Assembly: GCA_963816855.1 (NCBI GenBank)
Contig: CAWFMA010000028.1
Coordinates: 1-64,000, forward strand
Source of the DNA: DASTFP01 sp963816855
GTDB lineage: Bacteria; Verrucomicrobiota; Verrucomicrobiia; Chthoniobacterales; Terrimicrobiaceae
Direction: 5' to 3'
DNA: 64,000 bases
Part shown: in pieces, positions 18,589 to 26,997 of the stretch
Position numbering within the stretch: position 1 is the stretch's first letter
Layout: every line of letters begins with the position of its first letter
The notes under the pieces: generated by a model
The model's input: only the letters and a program-made list of their open reading frames with translations
What the model was told of the DNA's origin: nothing
Databases searched by the model: none
Position numbers and translations under genes: made by a program

Positions 18589-19481
18589 TCGAGCGCGGGT
18601 TCAGGAGCTCTCCTTTTCTTGTCAAGAATGCGGAGCTGCTTCTCTTCATAGAAAACGAGAGAGTTTGGCGGAACGCTATGCGTGAGAAAGACGTTGGCTC
18701 CGATCGTGCTGTGTGCCCCGACGACGGTTTCGGCGCCCATGATCGTGGTGCCGGCGTAAATCGTCACGTGGTCCTCGATTGTCGGGTGCCGGCGAAGGCC
18801 TCTCAGCGTTTGCCCTCCCGATAGCGAGCGCCCAATAAGGGCGACGCCCTGGTACAGTTTCACGTGGTCCCCGATAATGCTCGTCTCCCCGACGACGACC
18901 CCGGTTCCGTGATCAATGAAAAAATTCGAGCCGATGGTCGCCCCCGGATGAATGTCGATGCCTGTGCGGCCGTGCGCCCACTCGGTCATCATTCGCGGAA
19001 TGATCGGAACCCCGGCCAGATGAAGTCTATGCGCAATACGCTGAATGGCGATCGCCTCGATGAACGGATAGGAAAGAATGACCTCCTCCCGGTTCATCGC
19101 CGCCGGATCGCCCTTATAAGCGGCTTCGATATCAGAGTTTAATAATTCACGGACTTCCGGAAGACTCTGAAAAAAATCCAGCAGTGAGGGCATCGAAAGC
19201 CCCAAACGCTTCGCGTCGCAGAGGTGCATGCTTTGTTGCACTTGCTCCTCAAGCCGTTCCATAACGCTCGATACCCGGTGACGCGTCAATACCGGAAGCG
19301 ACTTCTTGTGGATCGGTTCCTCGTCGTGAAATCCGGGGAAAAGAATTTGCAGCATGTCTTCGCAGATGCCGCCAATCGCGCGCTTGGAGGGAAGATTGTT
19401 CGCGTCCGCGTTGTTCATGCCTCCCACGCGGTCGTAGGAGGCAAGGATATCTTGCACCACGTGACTTAACGTCGATTCCAT
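18576..19481 (-). CDS. cysE: Serine O-acetyltransferase
   Basis: This 301-residue enzyme acetylates serine, the first step of cysteine synthesis. The N-terminal helical part (1-170) includes a spacer longer than in E. coli CysE. The C-terminal part is a left-handed beta helix of hexapeptide repeats, with GIDIHPGATIG, FIDHGTGVVVGET and TIYAGTTIMG. The catalytic HGTGVV and IHPGA segments are intact. It is the first gene of the operon with the cysteine desulfurase (13-base overlap) and the SprT-like gene. The first ATG at 19481 is used; the 96 bases to the divergent vapB gene must hold both promoters. Confidence 0.95.
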   Translation of the reverse strand: MESTLSHVVQDILASYDRVGGMNNADANNLPSKRAIGGICEDMLQILFPGFHDEEPIHKKSLPVLTRHRVSSVMERLEEQVQQSMHLCDAKRLGLSMPSLLDFFQSLPEVRELLNSDIEAAYKGDPAAMNREEVILSYPFIEAIAIQRIAHRLHLAGVPIIPRMMTEWAHGRTGIDIHPGATIGSNFFIDHGTGVVVGETSIIGDHVKLYQGVALIGRSLSGGQTLRGLRRHPTIEDHVTIYAGTTIMGAETVVGAHSTIGANVFLTHSVPPNSLVFYEEKQLRILDKKRRAPEPALEWSI

Positions 19482-19577
19482 CCCGAGAGACGAAATATTA
19501 TCCGCCAGATAGCATTGTCGAGTCTTCTACCCCAAAAAAGCTTGCACGAAACACGAGTCATGCGACACGATATATTT

Positions 19578-19802
19578 ATGAAGACGATCACGTTGACCGA
19601 CCGGGCCTACGAACGTTTGAAATCGTGGAAGACGGGTCGGGAGTCGTTTTCGGAAGTGGTCCTTAGAACGGTTTCGAAGCGGGGGACGTTTGGCGATCTC
19701 GATGAAACCTTCAAAGGGTTCCCCCGTCCTTTCGAGGAGCACGCGCGGGTCGTTCAGGAAACGATCGTCTCGAAGATCAGACCTGTCGGCGATGAACGTT
19801 GA
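19578..19802 (+). CDS. vapB: VapB-type antitoxin (DUF217 family)
   Basis: This 74-residue protein starts MKTITLTDRAYERLKSWK, the typical ribbon-helix-helix-like N-terminus of the DUF217/VapB antitoxins found in archaea and some bacteria. SFSEVVLRTV forms the helix that follows. The acidic-aromatic tail would wrap around the toxin. The start at 19578 is chosen because the conserved sequence begins there; an upstream ATG at 19560 is also possible, and there is no good ribosome site. Its stop overlaps the toxin start. It should repress its own promoter in the short gap to cysE. Confidence 0.85.
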   Translation: MKTITLTDRAYERLKSWKTGRESFSEVVLRTVSKRGTFGDLDETFKGFPRPFEEHARVVQETIVSKIRPVGDER

Positions 19803-20187
19803 TCGTCTTGTCCATACCGATTTTCTGATTGATCGGTGGCGCAACGGAGAGGGGTCTGGAGCCGCGGTGTATGCCCGGGCGCACAGGGATGATTCATTGG
19901 CGCTTCCGTGGATTGTGAAGGCCGAATTTCTTCACCTGATGGAGTTGGCCGGCTACGACGCGGAGAAGATCGCCGAATTTCTGGGCCGGTATCCGACTTA
20001 CTGGCCCGACGACGAGCTTCTGGTGGATTACGCGCGCCTTGGGGTGACCCTGAGCAGCCATTCGGTTTCGCTTTCGAGCGAGGATCTTTGGATCGCCGCT
20101 TCCGCGCTGCGCCTGGACGTGGCGCTGGTGACTCGCAACGTTCGCGAGTTCGGCAAGGTGGCCGGAATCAAGCTCGATCCGTATTAG
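19792..20187 (+). CDS. vapC: VapC-type PIN-domain ribonuclease toxin
   Basis: This 131-residue PIN domain starts at an ATG that overlaps the antitoxin stop; the open frame reaches further upstream, but that part lies within vapB. Acidic metal-binding residues are present: D10 (HTDFLID), E45 (KAEFLHL) and D98 (SSEDLWIAA). The C-terminal TRNVREF matches the family's final motif, with Asn where Asp is common. VapC toxins cleave RNA, often initiator tRNA or rRNA, and are held inactive by VapB. The pair sits between the cysE operon and the convergent glyA fusion, 12 bases from the latter's stop. Confidence 0.9.
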   Translation: MNVDRLVHTDFLIDRWRNGEGSGAAVYARAHRDDSLALPWIVKAEFLHLMELAGYDAEKIAEFLGRYPTYWPDDELLVDYARLGVTLSSHSVSLSSEDLWIAASALRLDVALVTRNVREFGKVAGIKLDPY

Positions 20188-20199
20188 CCTTAGCAGCGC

Positions 20200-21915
20200 C
20201 TACGGCAAGGGAAACTGGCTGGTGAATTGAATTACCTCTTTCCGTATCGCCGCGAGCTTCCCGGGATCGTTCCGATTTTCGAGCGTCGCATGAATCAGGT
20301 CGGCGATTTCCATCATTTCCTCCTCCTTCATCCCGCGAGTGGTCATCGCCGGGGTTCCAACGCGGATGCCGCCGGTCTTGGTGATTGCTTCCGTATCGAA
20401 CGGGATCGCATTTTTATTGACCGTGATCGCGGCATGATCCAGGGCCGTTTGGGCTTCCACGCCGGTCAAGCCGCGCGGACGCAAATCGACCAACATGAGA
20501 TGATTGTCGGTTCCCCCGGAGACGATCCGATAACCGAGCATGGCCAGGCGCGCAGCGAGGGCTTTGGCGTTGTTTACGATCTGCCGGGCGTATTGGGTAA
20601 AGCCAGATTGGAGCGCTTCGTGCAAACAAACGGCCTTGGCGGCGATGACGTGCATCAGCGGTCCGCCCTGGACGCCCGGAAAAGCCTGCGCGTCCAGTCT
20701 CTTGGCAAATTCCTGTTTGCACATGACCAGGCCCGCGCGGGGCCCTCGAAGGCTCTTGTGCGTGGTCGTCGTGACAAAGTGGGCATGCGGAACAGGAGAA
20801 GGGTGCACTCCGCCCGCCACGAGACCGGCGATGTGAGCCATATCCACGAAAAGGTAAGCCCCGACGGAATCTGCAATTTGGCGCATGAGGGCGAAATCGA
20901 TCGTGCGCGAGTAAGCGGAGGCCCCGGCCGTGATCATCTTTGGTTTTACCTCTTGAGCCTGTTGCGCGAGCGCGTCGTAGTCGATTTGCTCGGACTCGCG
21001 AGTCACGCCGTAGTGATGAATCTGGTAGAGCTTTCCGGAAAAATTCGCCTTATGCCCGTGGGTCAGATGTCCGCCATGGGCCAGATCCATGGTCAGGATC
21101 CGGTCGTTCGGCTGGAGCACGGAAAAGTAAACCGCCATGTTTGCCTGGCTTCCGCTGTGGGGTTGCACGTTGACGTGATCGGGGGAAAACAATCGTTTCG
21201 CGCGCTCGATGGCGAGCGATTCTGCAATGTCCACATATTCGCAGCCGCCATACCAGCGCCGGCCGGGATAGCCTTCGGCATATTTATTCGTCAGGCAGGA
21301 TCCTTGGGCTTCCATCACCGCCCTGCTGGTAAAGTTCTCGCTGGCGATCAGCTCAATATTCTCGAACTGGCGGCGGCGCTCGTTCTCGATGGCTTGGGCA
21401 ATCTGCGGATCGACCGCCGCGAGAGAGCGCGTGGAGCTTTGGTCCTGGAAGAGAGATTCGGTGGTCATGGGTTGGTTTTCTATAAGTTGCAGAAGGCTGG
21501 GTAGGGCTTTCTTCAAGACGTCGCGGCAGCGTTCGTAGATTTCCCTGCCCAATCCGATCGGATCCGGCACGTCGGGAGATCCGGGCTCGAACTCGCGGAG
21601 GAGATAAGTCTTCTCGCCGGCTTCGGGGAAGAACAACTCCAGCAAACGCTTGTGATCGCGCGTCATCACGAAGATGTGCGTAGCGTGCCGGACGAGCTCT
21701 TCGGAGACCGGCTTGCTCCGAAAATTCATCAAATCGACGCCCTCTTCGGAGAGCGCGAGAATGGCATGCTGGCTGGCCGGCAAGCCGCGCCCGGCGCTGA
21801 GCCCGGCCGACTGAATGGCGATATCTTTGCGTTCGGCCACCAGCTTCCTGAAGAGCCCCTCGGCCATCGGGCTTCGGCATACATTGCCTGTGCAGACGAA
21901 AAGGACACTCTTCAT
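20200..21915 (-). CDS. glyA: Fusion: low-molecular-weight phosphatase + serine hydroxymethyltransferase
   Basis: One uninterrupted 571-residue frame holds two enzymes. Residues 1-147 are a LMW protein phosphatase (Tyr/Arg class). They carry the signature loop CTGNVCRS (nucleophile C8, R14) and the general-acid loop DPIG (D118). Residues from about 150 are a full SHMT, which makes glycine and 5,10-methylene-THF from serine. The PLP Lys is K387 in TTTTHKSLRGPRAG, with ASENF and YPGRRWYGG near the front. The joint is at ENQPMTTESLF; the internal ATG there has no ribosome site, so a separate SHMT start is unlikely. In the Arg phosphatase YwlE a Thr in the loop sets substrate choice; here the same position is Val, so the substrate is open. 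Confidence 0.95.
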   Translation of the reverse strand: MKSVLFVCTGNVCRSPMAEGLFRKLVAERKDIAIQSAGLSAGRGLPASQHAILALSEEGVDLMNFRSKPVSEELVRHATHIFVMTRDHKRLLELFFPEAGEKTYLLREFEPGSPDVPDPIGLGREIYERCRDVLKKALPSLLQLIENQPMTTESLFQDQSSTRSLAAVDPQIAQAIENERRRQFENIELIASENFTSRAVMEAQGSCLTNKYAEGYPGRRWYGGCEYVDIAESLAIERAKRLFSPDHVNVQPHSGSQANMAVYFSVLQPNDRILTMDLAHGGHLTHGHKANFSGKLYQIHHYGVTRESEQIDYDALAQQAQEVKPKMITAGASAYSRTIDFALMRQIADSVGAYLFVDMAHIAGLVAGGVHPSPVPHAHFVTTTTHKSLRGPRAGLVMCKQEFAKRLDAQAFPGVQGGPLMHVIAAKAVCLHEALQSGFTQYARQIVNNAKALAARLAMLGYRIVSGGTDNHLMLVDLRPRGLTGVEAQTALDHAAITVNKNAIPFDTEAITKTGGIRVGTPAMTTRGMKEEEMMEIADLIHATLENRNDPGKLAAIRKEVIQFTSQFPLP

Positions 21916-22057
21916 GAATATCCGTTAAAAATGGGCGCGAGTGCCATTCAAGTCAATCGCGCGCGATGCTCGCCCGGCAGACTTTTGGCCAGGGTGAGAT
22001 CAGTGGCACAAGACGCTTGTGAACCGAATTTTGCGAGGCTATGTAGCATGCGCCCCG

Positions 22058-22456
22058 ATGAGCGATCTTCCTGAGGAATGGGTCTTTCTGGAATCGGCAT
22101 GGCGCTTTGCGTTGTTGCTGACGGGTTGCCATGAGGGGGCGTCCAAAATATTCAAGGACTCCGTTGACGAGTTGCTGCGCCATCCCCATCCCGGGGACTT
22201 GGAAAGGACGAGGCAGTTGCTTTTTATGATCGTGCGGAGGCGAGGCCTTAAATATCCCGCTCGTTCCGAGCTCGACGGGACTCCGGCAAGGCTGCATGGC
22301 ATTGCGGAGCCCGGGCGCAGCGCGCTGGCCTTGCTCTATCTCGGCAACTTTCCCGCTGACGACATCCAGCGTGTACTGAACATCAACGAGAGATTGCTCG
22401 CCGAAGCCATCGACGCTGCGCGGTCCGGGTTGCGCGAGGAGAGACCAGCCCCCTGA
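22058..22456 (+). CDS. Small ECF sigma-factor-like protein
   Basis: This 132-residue protein is named from weak but coherent features. Residues 6-35 resemble a shortened sigma region 2 helix pair. Residues 78-122 (EPGRSALALLYLGNFPADDIQRVLNI) match the spacing of sigma region 4, an LP.P...VL.LR....Y.EIA..L-type helix-turn-helix. A GTG at 22019 would extend it by 13 residues with no gain. Its stop overlaps the ATG of a single-pass membrane protein, the usual sigma/anti-sigma layout. The short region 2 lacks an obvious -10 recognition helix, so it may be a degenerate or accessory regulator. Confidence 0.65.
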   Translation: MSDLPEEWVFLESAWRFALLLTGCHEGASKIFKDSVDELLRHPHPGDLERTRQLLFMIVRRRGLKYPARSELDGTPARLHGIAEPGRSALALLYLGNFPADDIQRVLNINERLLAEAIDAARSGLREERPAP

Positions 22457-23220
22457 TGAACGCGAAGAACGCTCGCAATATTCTCCTTTGTCGCCGCCCG
22501 ACCGGCGAGGACGATTCGGATCCTTCCGTGAAGCGAGCCCTGGACGTTGCCGCAAAGGATCCCTCGCTCGCGGCGGAGCTTGAAAAGCAGACTGTTTTCG
22601 ATCTGGTCCGCGCGGGGGAATTGAGAAATATCCCGCTCAATGCAGATGCCCGTACGCAGATTGGCGAGGCGGCTCGATCCTTCCTGGCCCTCCGCGGCGC
22701 GGAGCGAACGCCGTTGGGCCGGAACGCTGCGCTGGCGGTGGGCGTGGGTGTTCTTCTTTTGGCGTGTTTGCTCGTCTGGATGTTTCTCGGCCGCGCGGGG
22801 ACATTCCCTGATGAGGCTGTGAAAATCGCTGCGGCGGGCGTCAAGGCAACTCCGGAGCAGTTTGATCCGGTCGAGGAAAAAGCGGGCGGCTTGCAAGATT
22901 GGTTTGCCCTCAAGGGACTCGACACGTTTCGCATACCGCCCGAGTTCGCCCAATTCGAAGTGGTTGGCGTCCGGATTTTCACCGTTGAAAACGAACCTGT
23001 TGCGCAAGTGGCCGTTCCCGAGAATGCAATGTACTTTTACTGCTTTTTGTCGCAGCCTTTCGGAATCAATGTTGTTCCCGAAGGAACGTGGCGGATTACG
23101 GAATCCGATCGCCTGGCGCTGGCAGTTCGAGAGGAGAAGGGACTTTGCTTTCTCGTTGCGTTCCGCGGCTCAAAGCGGGAGATGAAAAGTCTGCTCGAGA
23201 AAGCGGGAGCGCTGCGCTAG
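22456..23220 (+). CDS. Single-pass membrane protein, probable anti-sigma-like partner
   Basis: This 254-residue protein has a cytoplasmic N-terminal part (1-93), one membrane helix (about 94-113, LAVGVGVLLLACLLVWMFL) and an external domain of 140 residues. There is no zinc anti-sigma HxxxCxxC motif. Position supports the call: the ATG overlaps the stop of the small sigma-like gene, and the length and topology fit anti-sigma regulators. The external part has a pattern of short strands (VVGVRIFTVENEPVAQVAV). It faces the ABC permease gene tail to tail. The signal sensed is unknown. Confidence 0.7.
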   Translation: MNAKNARNILLCRRPTGEDDSDPSVKRALDVAAKDPSLAAELEKQTVFDLVRAGELRNIPLNADARTQIGEAARSFLALRGAERTPLGRNAALAVGVGVLLLACLLVWMFLGRAGTFPDEAVKIAAAGVKATPEQFDPVEEKAGGLQDWFALKGLDTFRIPPEFAQFEVVGVRIFTVENEPVAQVAVPENAMYFYCFLSQPFGINVVPEGTWRITESDRLALAVREEKGLCFLVAFRGSKREMKSLLEKAGALR

Positions 23221-23275
23221 CGGAAAAAGAGGGCCAGTTTTCTTGGTTGGGTCCCTGGCGCAAGCTTCGCTGCGG

Positions 23276-24103
23276 TCAGGAACTGGCGCTGGCATATCGC
23301 CGGAGCGCGGTGAGCCAGAACAGGCGCGTTGCGCAGGTGGCTATCAAGGTAGCGGCAGCAAGTTGCAAGATCAGCGGCGCGGGCGAGTCGGCTGCGCGGA
23401 TCAAGAGCCGGGCGGGAATATTGGTCACCACAATGATGGGAATGATCCAGCTGAAGACGAACTTGAAGACGCCGCGGAAAATGCCGTCGGGGTAGCGGCC
23501 AAGGTTGAAAAGGCTGTAGTATCCGTACATGAGCCCTTGCGAGCGGACAATCCAAAAACTTGTCGCGACAAGGCAGAAGAGAACGCTATAGTGGATCATT
23601 ACGCCCATCGCGATCGCCGTGAAGTACAAGGCGATCTGCCCGAGAGTCGGCATGGCGCCCATCTTCGCGAGCGAGACGACGACAAACGCTACTCCGATCA
23701 GCGCGTTGACGAGATTGTCGAGGCCGAATTGCTTTGTGGATACGGCAAATTGCGTATCGATCGGCTGGATCAACAGGAAATCAAGGCGCCCTGTGCGAAT
23801 GAGTTCGGGAAGATTGGCAAGATTTGAGTAGAAGAAGGCCTGGAAGACTTGGCCGATCAGTTGATGGGTTCCGACCAGGAGCACGACCTCCCATTTTGTC
23901 CAATCTCCGATGCGATCGACATAACCGAAAATTACCTCCAGAAAGACGATCTGGCCAATGAACCAAAGCAATTCGACACCCATCCAAAGAAGGAAGTTCG
24001 CCTTGAAAGCCATTTCGCGAATTAGGGAGTTGCGAAGCATGATCGCATAAACCTCCCCGTATCGGCGCAGTCTGGCGCAGAGGGTGAAAAGGCGCGATTT
24101 CAA
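23276..24103 (-). CDS. ABC-2 family transporter permease (orphan)
   Basis: This 275-residue membrane protein has six hydrophobic segments and the ABC-2-like (DUF990/ABC2_membrane_6) features. MLRNSLIREMAFKANFLLW is at the N-terminus, then GRLDFLLIQPIDTQF, the coupling-loop motif, and FNLGRYPDGIFRGVFKF. In most genomes such genes stand beside an ABC ATPase and a second permease. Here neither is adjacent: a glycosyltransferase gene lies 36 bases upstream on the same strand and the anti-sigma-like gene converges on the other side. The partner ATPase must be elsewhere. The substrate is unknown. Confidence 0.9.
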   Translation of the reverse strand: MKSRLFTLCARLRRYGEVYAIMLRNSLIREMAFKANFLLWMGVELLWFIGQIVFLEVIFGYVDRIGDWTKWEVVLLVGTHQLIGQVFQAFFYSNLANLPELIRTGRLDFLLIQPIDTQFAVSTKQFGLDNLVNALIGVAFVVVSLAKMGAMPTLGQIALYFTAIAMGVMIHYSVLFCLVATSFWIVRSQGLMYGYYSLFNLGRYPDGIFRGVFKFVFSWIIPIIVVTNIPARLLIRAADSPAPLILQLAAATLIATCATRLFWLTALRRYASASS

Positions 24104-24139
24104 GCCGATCTCGGATTGTAACTTTTTAAGCCGTTTAGG

Positions 24140-25252
24140 TTATGACGATCGGACTTGCGCGCCCCCCAGGAGGAACCGGGCAATGGCGCGGGCAGCCGGC
24201 GGCTTTTTCAGAGAGGCGAGATTTGCGCGCCACGCTTTCCACAGATTGGCATCGTTGGCCAGCATGCCCAGGACGATATCGCTGATCCGCCGAGGATTGC
24301 CAACCGCCAGGGCCCCAATGCCCGCCCGCTCGATCAGGGCAAGATTCCCCTCTTCCTGCCCCGGCACAACGTGGCTCACTAGAAACGGGATCTGCGCTGC
24401 GATCGCTTCCTGTACCGTCGCCCCCCCGGCTTTTCCGATGAAGAGATGATGCGAGGCCATCAGCGCGGGCATCTCGTCGGTCCATCCAATGAGAGATCCG
24501 TGCCTCGGCAGTGAGGCACGCTGGAGCGCGCGAAAAACGTTCTGCCTTCGGCCCGTGACCACGGTGATCTTTATCCGGGGAATTTCAGCCAGATGCGTTA
24601 GCGCGGCGACGGAAAACTTTGATACCCCGCCGGGAAAGAAAACGGCCTCCCAAATGCCGTTTGAAGGAAAGGGCGCCGGTTGGAGCGCCTCAAAGGCCTG
24701 GGCTACCGGAAAGCCCAGCACGTGGACCTTGTCAGGCGGAACGCCATCGTTCAAAAGCACCCGGGCCGTTTGTTCATCCGCGACGATCGATCCGTCGCAC
24801 GGGCATCGGTACCATGCGGAATTGATCATCGTCGAATCGGTGATGACGGTGTAAAATGGCGTTGTCGCGGACGGATTCTTCTTCCGGATTTTGGCCATGA
24901 GAAACGAGAAGACCGGATAGGTCGAGGCGACGACGTCGGGATGAAACTCGTCGATGAGGGCTTTGACGGCGCCGGTCAACTCCGCCAGCATAGGCCCCAT
25001 TCCTTCCACGACGCCGCGTTTGCTGAGGAGTTCGAAGACCACTTTCCACGCTCGCGGGTAGCGATTTATCGCTGTCACGTAACCCCGCTGCATCAGCCGG
25101 TTAATGATCGGATTCGTTCGGGTGTAGGGATCGGCGACCAGGACCGTGGCGCAGCCTTCGCTCTCCGCCAGAAGAGCGTCGCGGATGTTCCGAGCGGCAG
25201 TGTTATGGCCCTCACCCATGCTTGCCGTGAGAATGAGAATGCGCGGCATCAC
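24140..25252 (-). CDS. Glycosyltransferase, MurG / MGDG synthase-like family
   Basis: This 370-residue GT28-type enzyme has the N-terminal lipid-acceptor part starting ILILTASMGEGHNTAARNI, the GEGH motif of monogalactosyldiacylglycerol synthases. The C-terminal half has FIGKAGGATVQEAIAAQIPFLV, the nucleotide-sugar binding region shared with MurG. It probably transfers a sugar from a UDP-sugar to a diacylglycerol-like acceptor in the inner membrane, making a glycolipid. The acceptor and sugar are inferred from the family. It lies in a minus-strand run with the TPR lipoprotein-like gene upstream and the ABC permease downstream, which hints at envelope lipid work. Confidence 0.88.
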   Translation of the reverse strand: MMPRILILTASMGEGHNTAARNIRDALLAESEGCATVLVADPYTRTNPIINRLMQRGYVTAINRYPRAWKVVFELLSKRGVVEGMGPMLAELTGAVKALIDEFHPDVVASTYPVFSFLMAKIRKKNPSATTPFYTVITDSTMINSAWYRCPCDGSIVADEQTARVLLNDGVPPDKVHVLGFPVAQAFEALQPAPFPSNGIWEAVFFPGGVSKFSVAALTHLAEIPRIKITVVTGRRQNVFRALQRASLPRHGSLIGWTDEMPALMASHHLFIGKAGGATVQEAIAAQIPFLVSHVVPGQEEGNLALIERAGIGALAVGNPRRISDIVLGMLANDANLWKAWRANLASLKKPPAARAIARFLLGGAQVRSS

Positions 25253-25327
25253 TCAGTGGTCGTCGAAATTTGCGGAAAAGTCCTGCGAGATCTTTGCAGG
25301 CTCAGTTGAAGAAAATGCACTTTCTGG

Positions 25328-26110
25328 TCATCGCAGCCTATCAAGCGTGGCAAGAGCGCGCTGCTTGTCGTCGTCGTCGCTTTTCTCGGTGGAGGGGAGG
25401 GAAATTCCTTCGTTGAATTGTTCCCGTGCCCTTTGTGTTTCGCCGAGAGCCAGATAGGAGCGGCCAAGTTCCAAATGGTGCGCCACGCGCTGCGGTTGAA
25501 GGGCGACGGCCTTTTGAAAACATTCAACGGCCCTTTCGTTCGAAGCATCGGGCAACCGGCCATAAATGGTCTGGGCCAGCGCCTTCAAAACCGGATTGAA
25601 ATTCGCCAGCTCGTAGTTCCAACGGCCCAAGACGTGCCAGGCCAAATCATTCCGGGGATCGAGGCGCGCCGCGGCTTCCGCCTCCTGCTGAACCAATCTG
25701 GACATTTCCACTTTGCGGCGGGCGGATTCGTCAAGCGCGACCCGACCATAGGCGATAGCCAGCGCGAGATGCGCCTGAGAATTGGCGGGATCGGCCTTTA
25801 CAGCGCCCTTGGCGGCGTCGATTGCTTTTTCGCCAAGGAGCTTTTTTTCGCGGCTGTCCGGCGCGTCGAGCATGAGTTGAGCGTACTGTTTCGAGATGCG
25901 TCGCAGGATTTCGGCGTCGTTCGGACTCTGCGCCGCGGCCTCAAGATAGAATGAAAGAGCTTCGGAGTTCTTGTTCTTTTCGTCGAGAGCGTCTCCCGCG
26001 GGGACAAGTTTCTCGGGTCCTTCTGCGTGCAGGGCCGCGGCGCACATCAAAAGGAACGCCAATGAGGATCCGGCGAGCTTCTGCGATCCGGAGAGGGAGG
26101 CGATGTTCAT
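25328..26110 (-). CDS. Secreted TPR protein
   Basis: This 260-residue protein has a signal peptide (residues 1-29, cut after ALHA). TPR units follow over most of the mature part, for instance NSEALSFYLEAAAQSPNDAEIL, NSQAHLALAIAYGRVAL, DLAWHVLGRWNYELA and HHLELGRSYLALGETQRAREQF. The long second unit with an inserted helix resembles the fold of RMDN-like (microtubule dynamics regulator) TPR proteins, though no function is known for bacterial forms. It stands alone between the glycosyltransferase and the methyltransferase-like membrane enzyme, all on the minus strand. Confidence 0.85.
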   Translation of the reverse strand: MNIASLSGSQKLAGSSLAFLLMCAAALHAEGPEKLVPAGDALDEKNKNSEALSFYLEAAAQSPNDAEILRRISKQYAQLMLDAPDSREKKLLGEKAIDAAKGAVKADPANSQAHLALAIAYGRVALDESARRKVEMSRLVQQEAEAAARLDPRNDLAWHVLGRWNYELANFNPVLKALAQTIYGRLPDASNERAVECFQKAVALQPQRVAHHLELGRSYLALGETQRAREQFNEGISLPSTEKSDDDDKQRALATLDRLR

Positions 26111-26142
26111 TTTGCCTCTGGCAGGTCCGAGCCTGGCGGCGC

Positions 26143-26976
26143 TTATTCAGGATGCCCCGCTTCGCGAAGACGATTGCTGATGCCGTGGCCGGTCTTGGGC
26201 GGCCGGGGAATGAACGCGCTGGTGGCGATTTGGTAGCGGCGATACTCATCTCGAAAAGATTTCAGGCATCGCGCTTCCGAAGCGGGAATTCCTGTCGATT
26301 TGGTCATCGAATGAAGAACGAGCAACGGACAATAAAATGTGATCCAGCCCCACGGAGAACCGAGCGCGAACAGGAAATAAGCGATCCAAATGACCCAGTG
26401 AGCGAAGTCGTCTGGGTGGCGCGAATATTGCCAGAGCCCGGTCGCGCATACTTTTTCGGAATTGCCCCGGTCGGATCGAAATCGAGCAAGTTGGAATTTT
26501 GACACGATGACCCCGGTAATAGCGGCGAGCCAAAGAATCAACGCGATGACCTCCCACCCATTGATTCCGGGAGCCGTATTCGAACAAGCGATCGCAAAGG
26601 GAATTGAAAGAAGCCAAAGCAGACCGGCCCGGTATTGGGAAAATCCAAAGAACATGAGCCAGGGCCGTTTGGGGAACTGTTCGCGCAGCAATGCGTAGCG
26701 GTCGCTCTCCGTCGGGTGATGCCAGATGATGCCCCGCAGGAGCGAGGTTGCCAGAAGCGTGCTCGATACGAGGACCATTCCCGCGATAAGCGACTTTCGG
26801 AAGGGGGTGCCGGATCCGATGAGAGCGTAGAGGCAGGCGACAATGGCGAACCCGTATGTCCAAGCCGGCTCGATAAGGCTCGCGTTTTTTAGCCGGCGAG
26901 CAACAGCCCAGGCCAGCGCCATGACGATCACGGAGACATTCGCTCCAAAACCGATCAAGGACCACGCATTCATCAA
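26143..26976 (-). CDS. DUF1295 membrane protein (steroid 5-alpha-reductase-like fold)
   Basis: This 277-residue integral membrane protein has seven or so helices. The signature is near the C-terminus: GLWQYSRHPDDFAHWVIWIAYF, the DUF1295 form of the NADPH-binding motif (GL-x-x-YSRHPNYxGE), then FRDEYRRYQIATSAFIPRPP. The changes at D-D-F-A are small departures from the usual N-Y-F-G-E, so catalytic use is not certain. Such proteins are predicted oxidoreductases of unknown substrate in bacteria. The start at 26976 lies 21 bases from the stop of the next gene upstream, so they may share a transcript. Confidence 0.88.
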   Translation of the reverse strand: MMNAWSLIGFGANVSVIVMALAWAVARRLKNASLIEPAWTYGFAIVACLYALIGSGTPFRKSLIAGMVLVSSTLLATSLLRGIIWHHPTESDRYALLREQFPKRPWLMFFGFSQYRAGLLWLLSIPFAIACSNTAPGINGWEVIALILWLAAITGVIVSKFQLARFRSDRGNSEKVCATGLWQYSRHPDDFAHWVIWIAYFLFALGSPWGWITFYCPLLVLHSMTKSTGIPASEARCLKSFRDEYRRYQIATSAFIPRPPKTGHGISNRLREAGHPE

Positions 26977-26997
26977 GCCTGTCCAGCGGATTCCTTC

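Noticed and set aside
19542..19576. TTGCAC ... TATATT as a vapB promoter
   Set aside because: The spacer is 23 bases and the second box touches the start codon; too far from a normal promoter to call.
20227..21504. 425-codon open frame antisense to the phosphatase-SHMT gene
   Set aside because: Antisense shadow; the minus-strand gene has full catalytic motifs.
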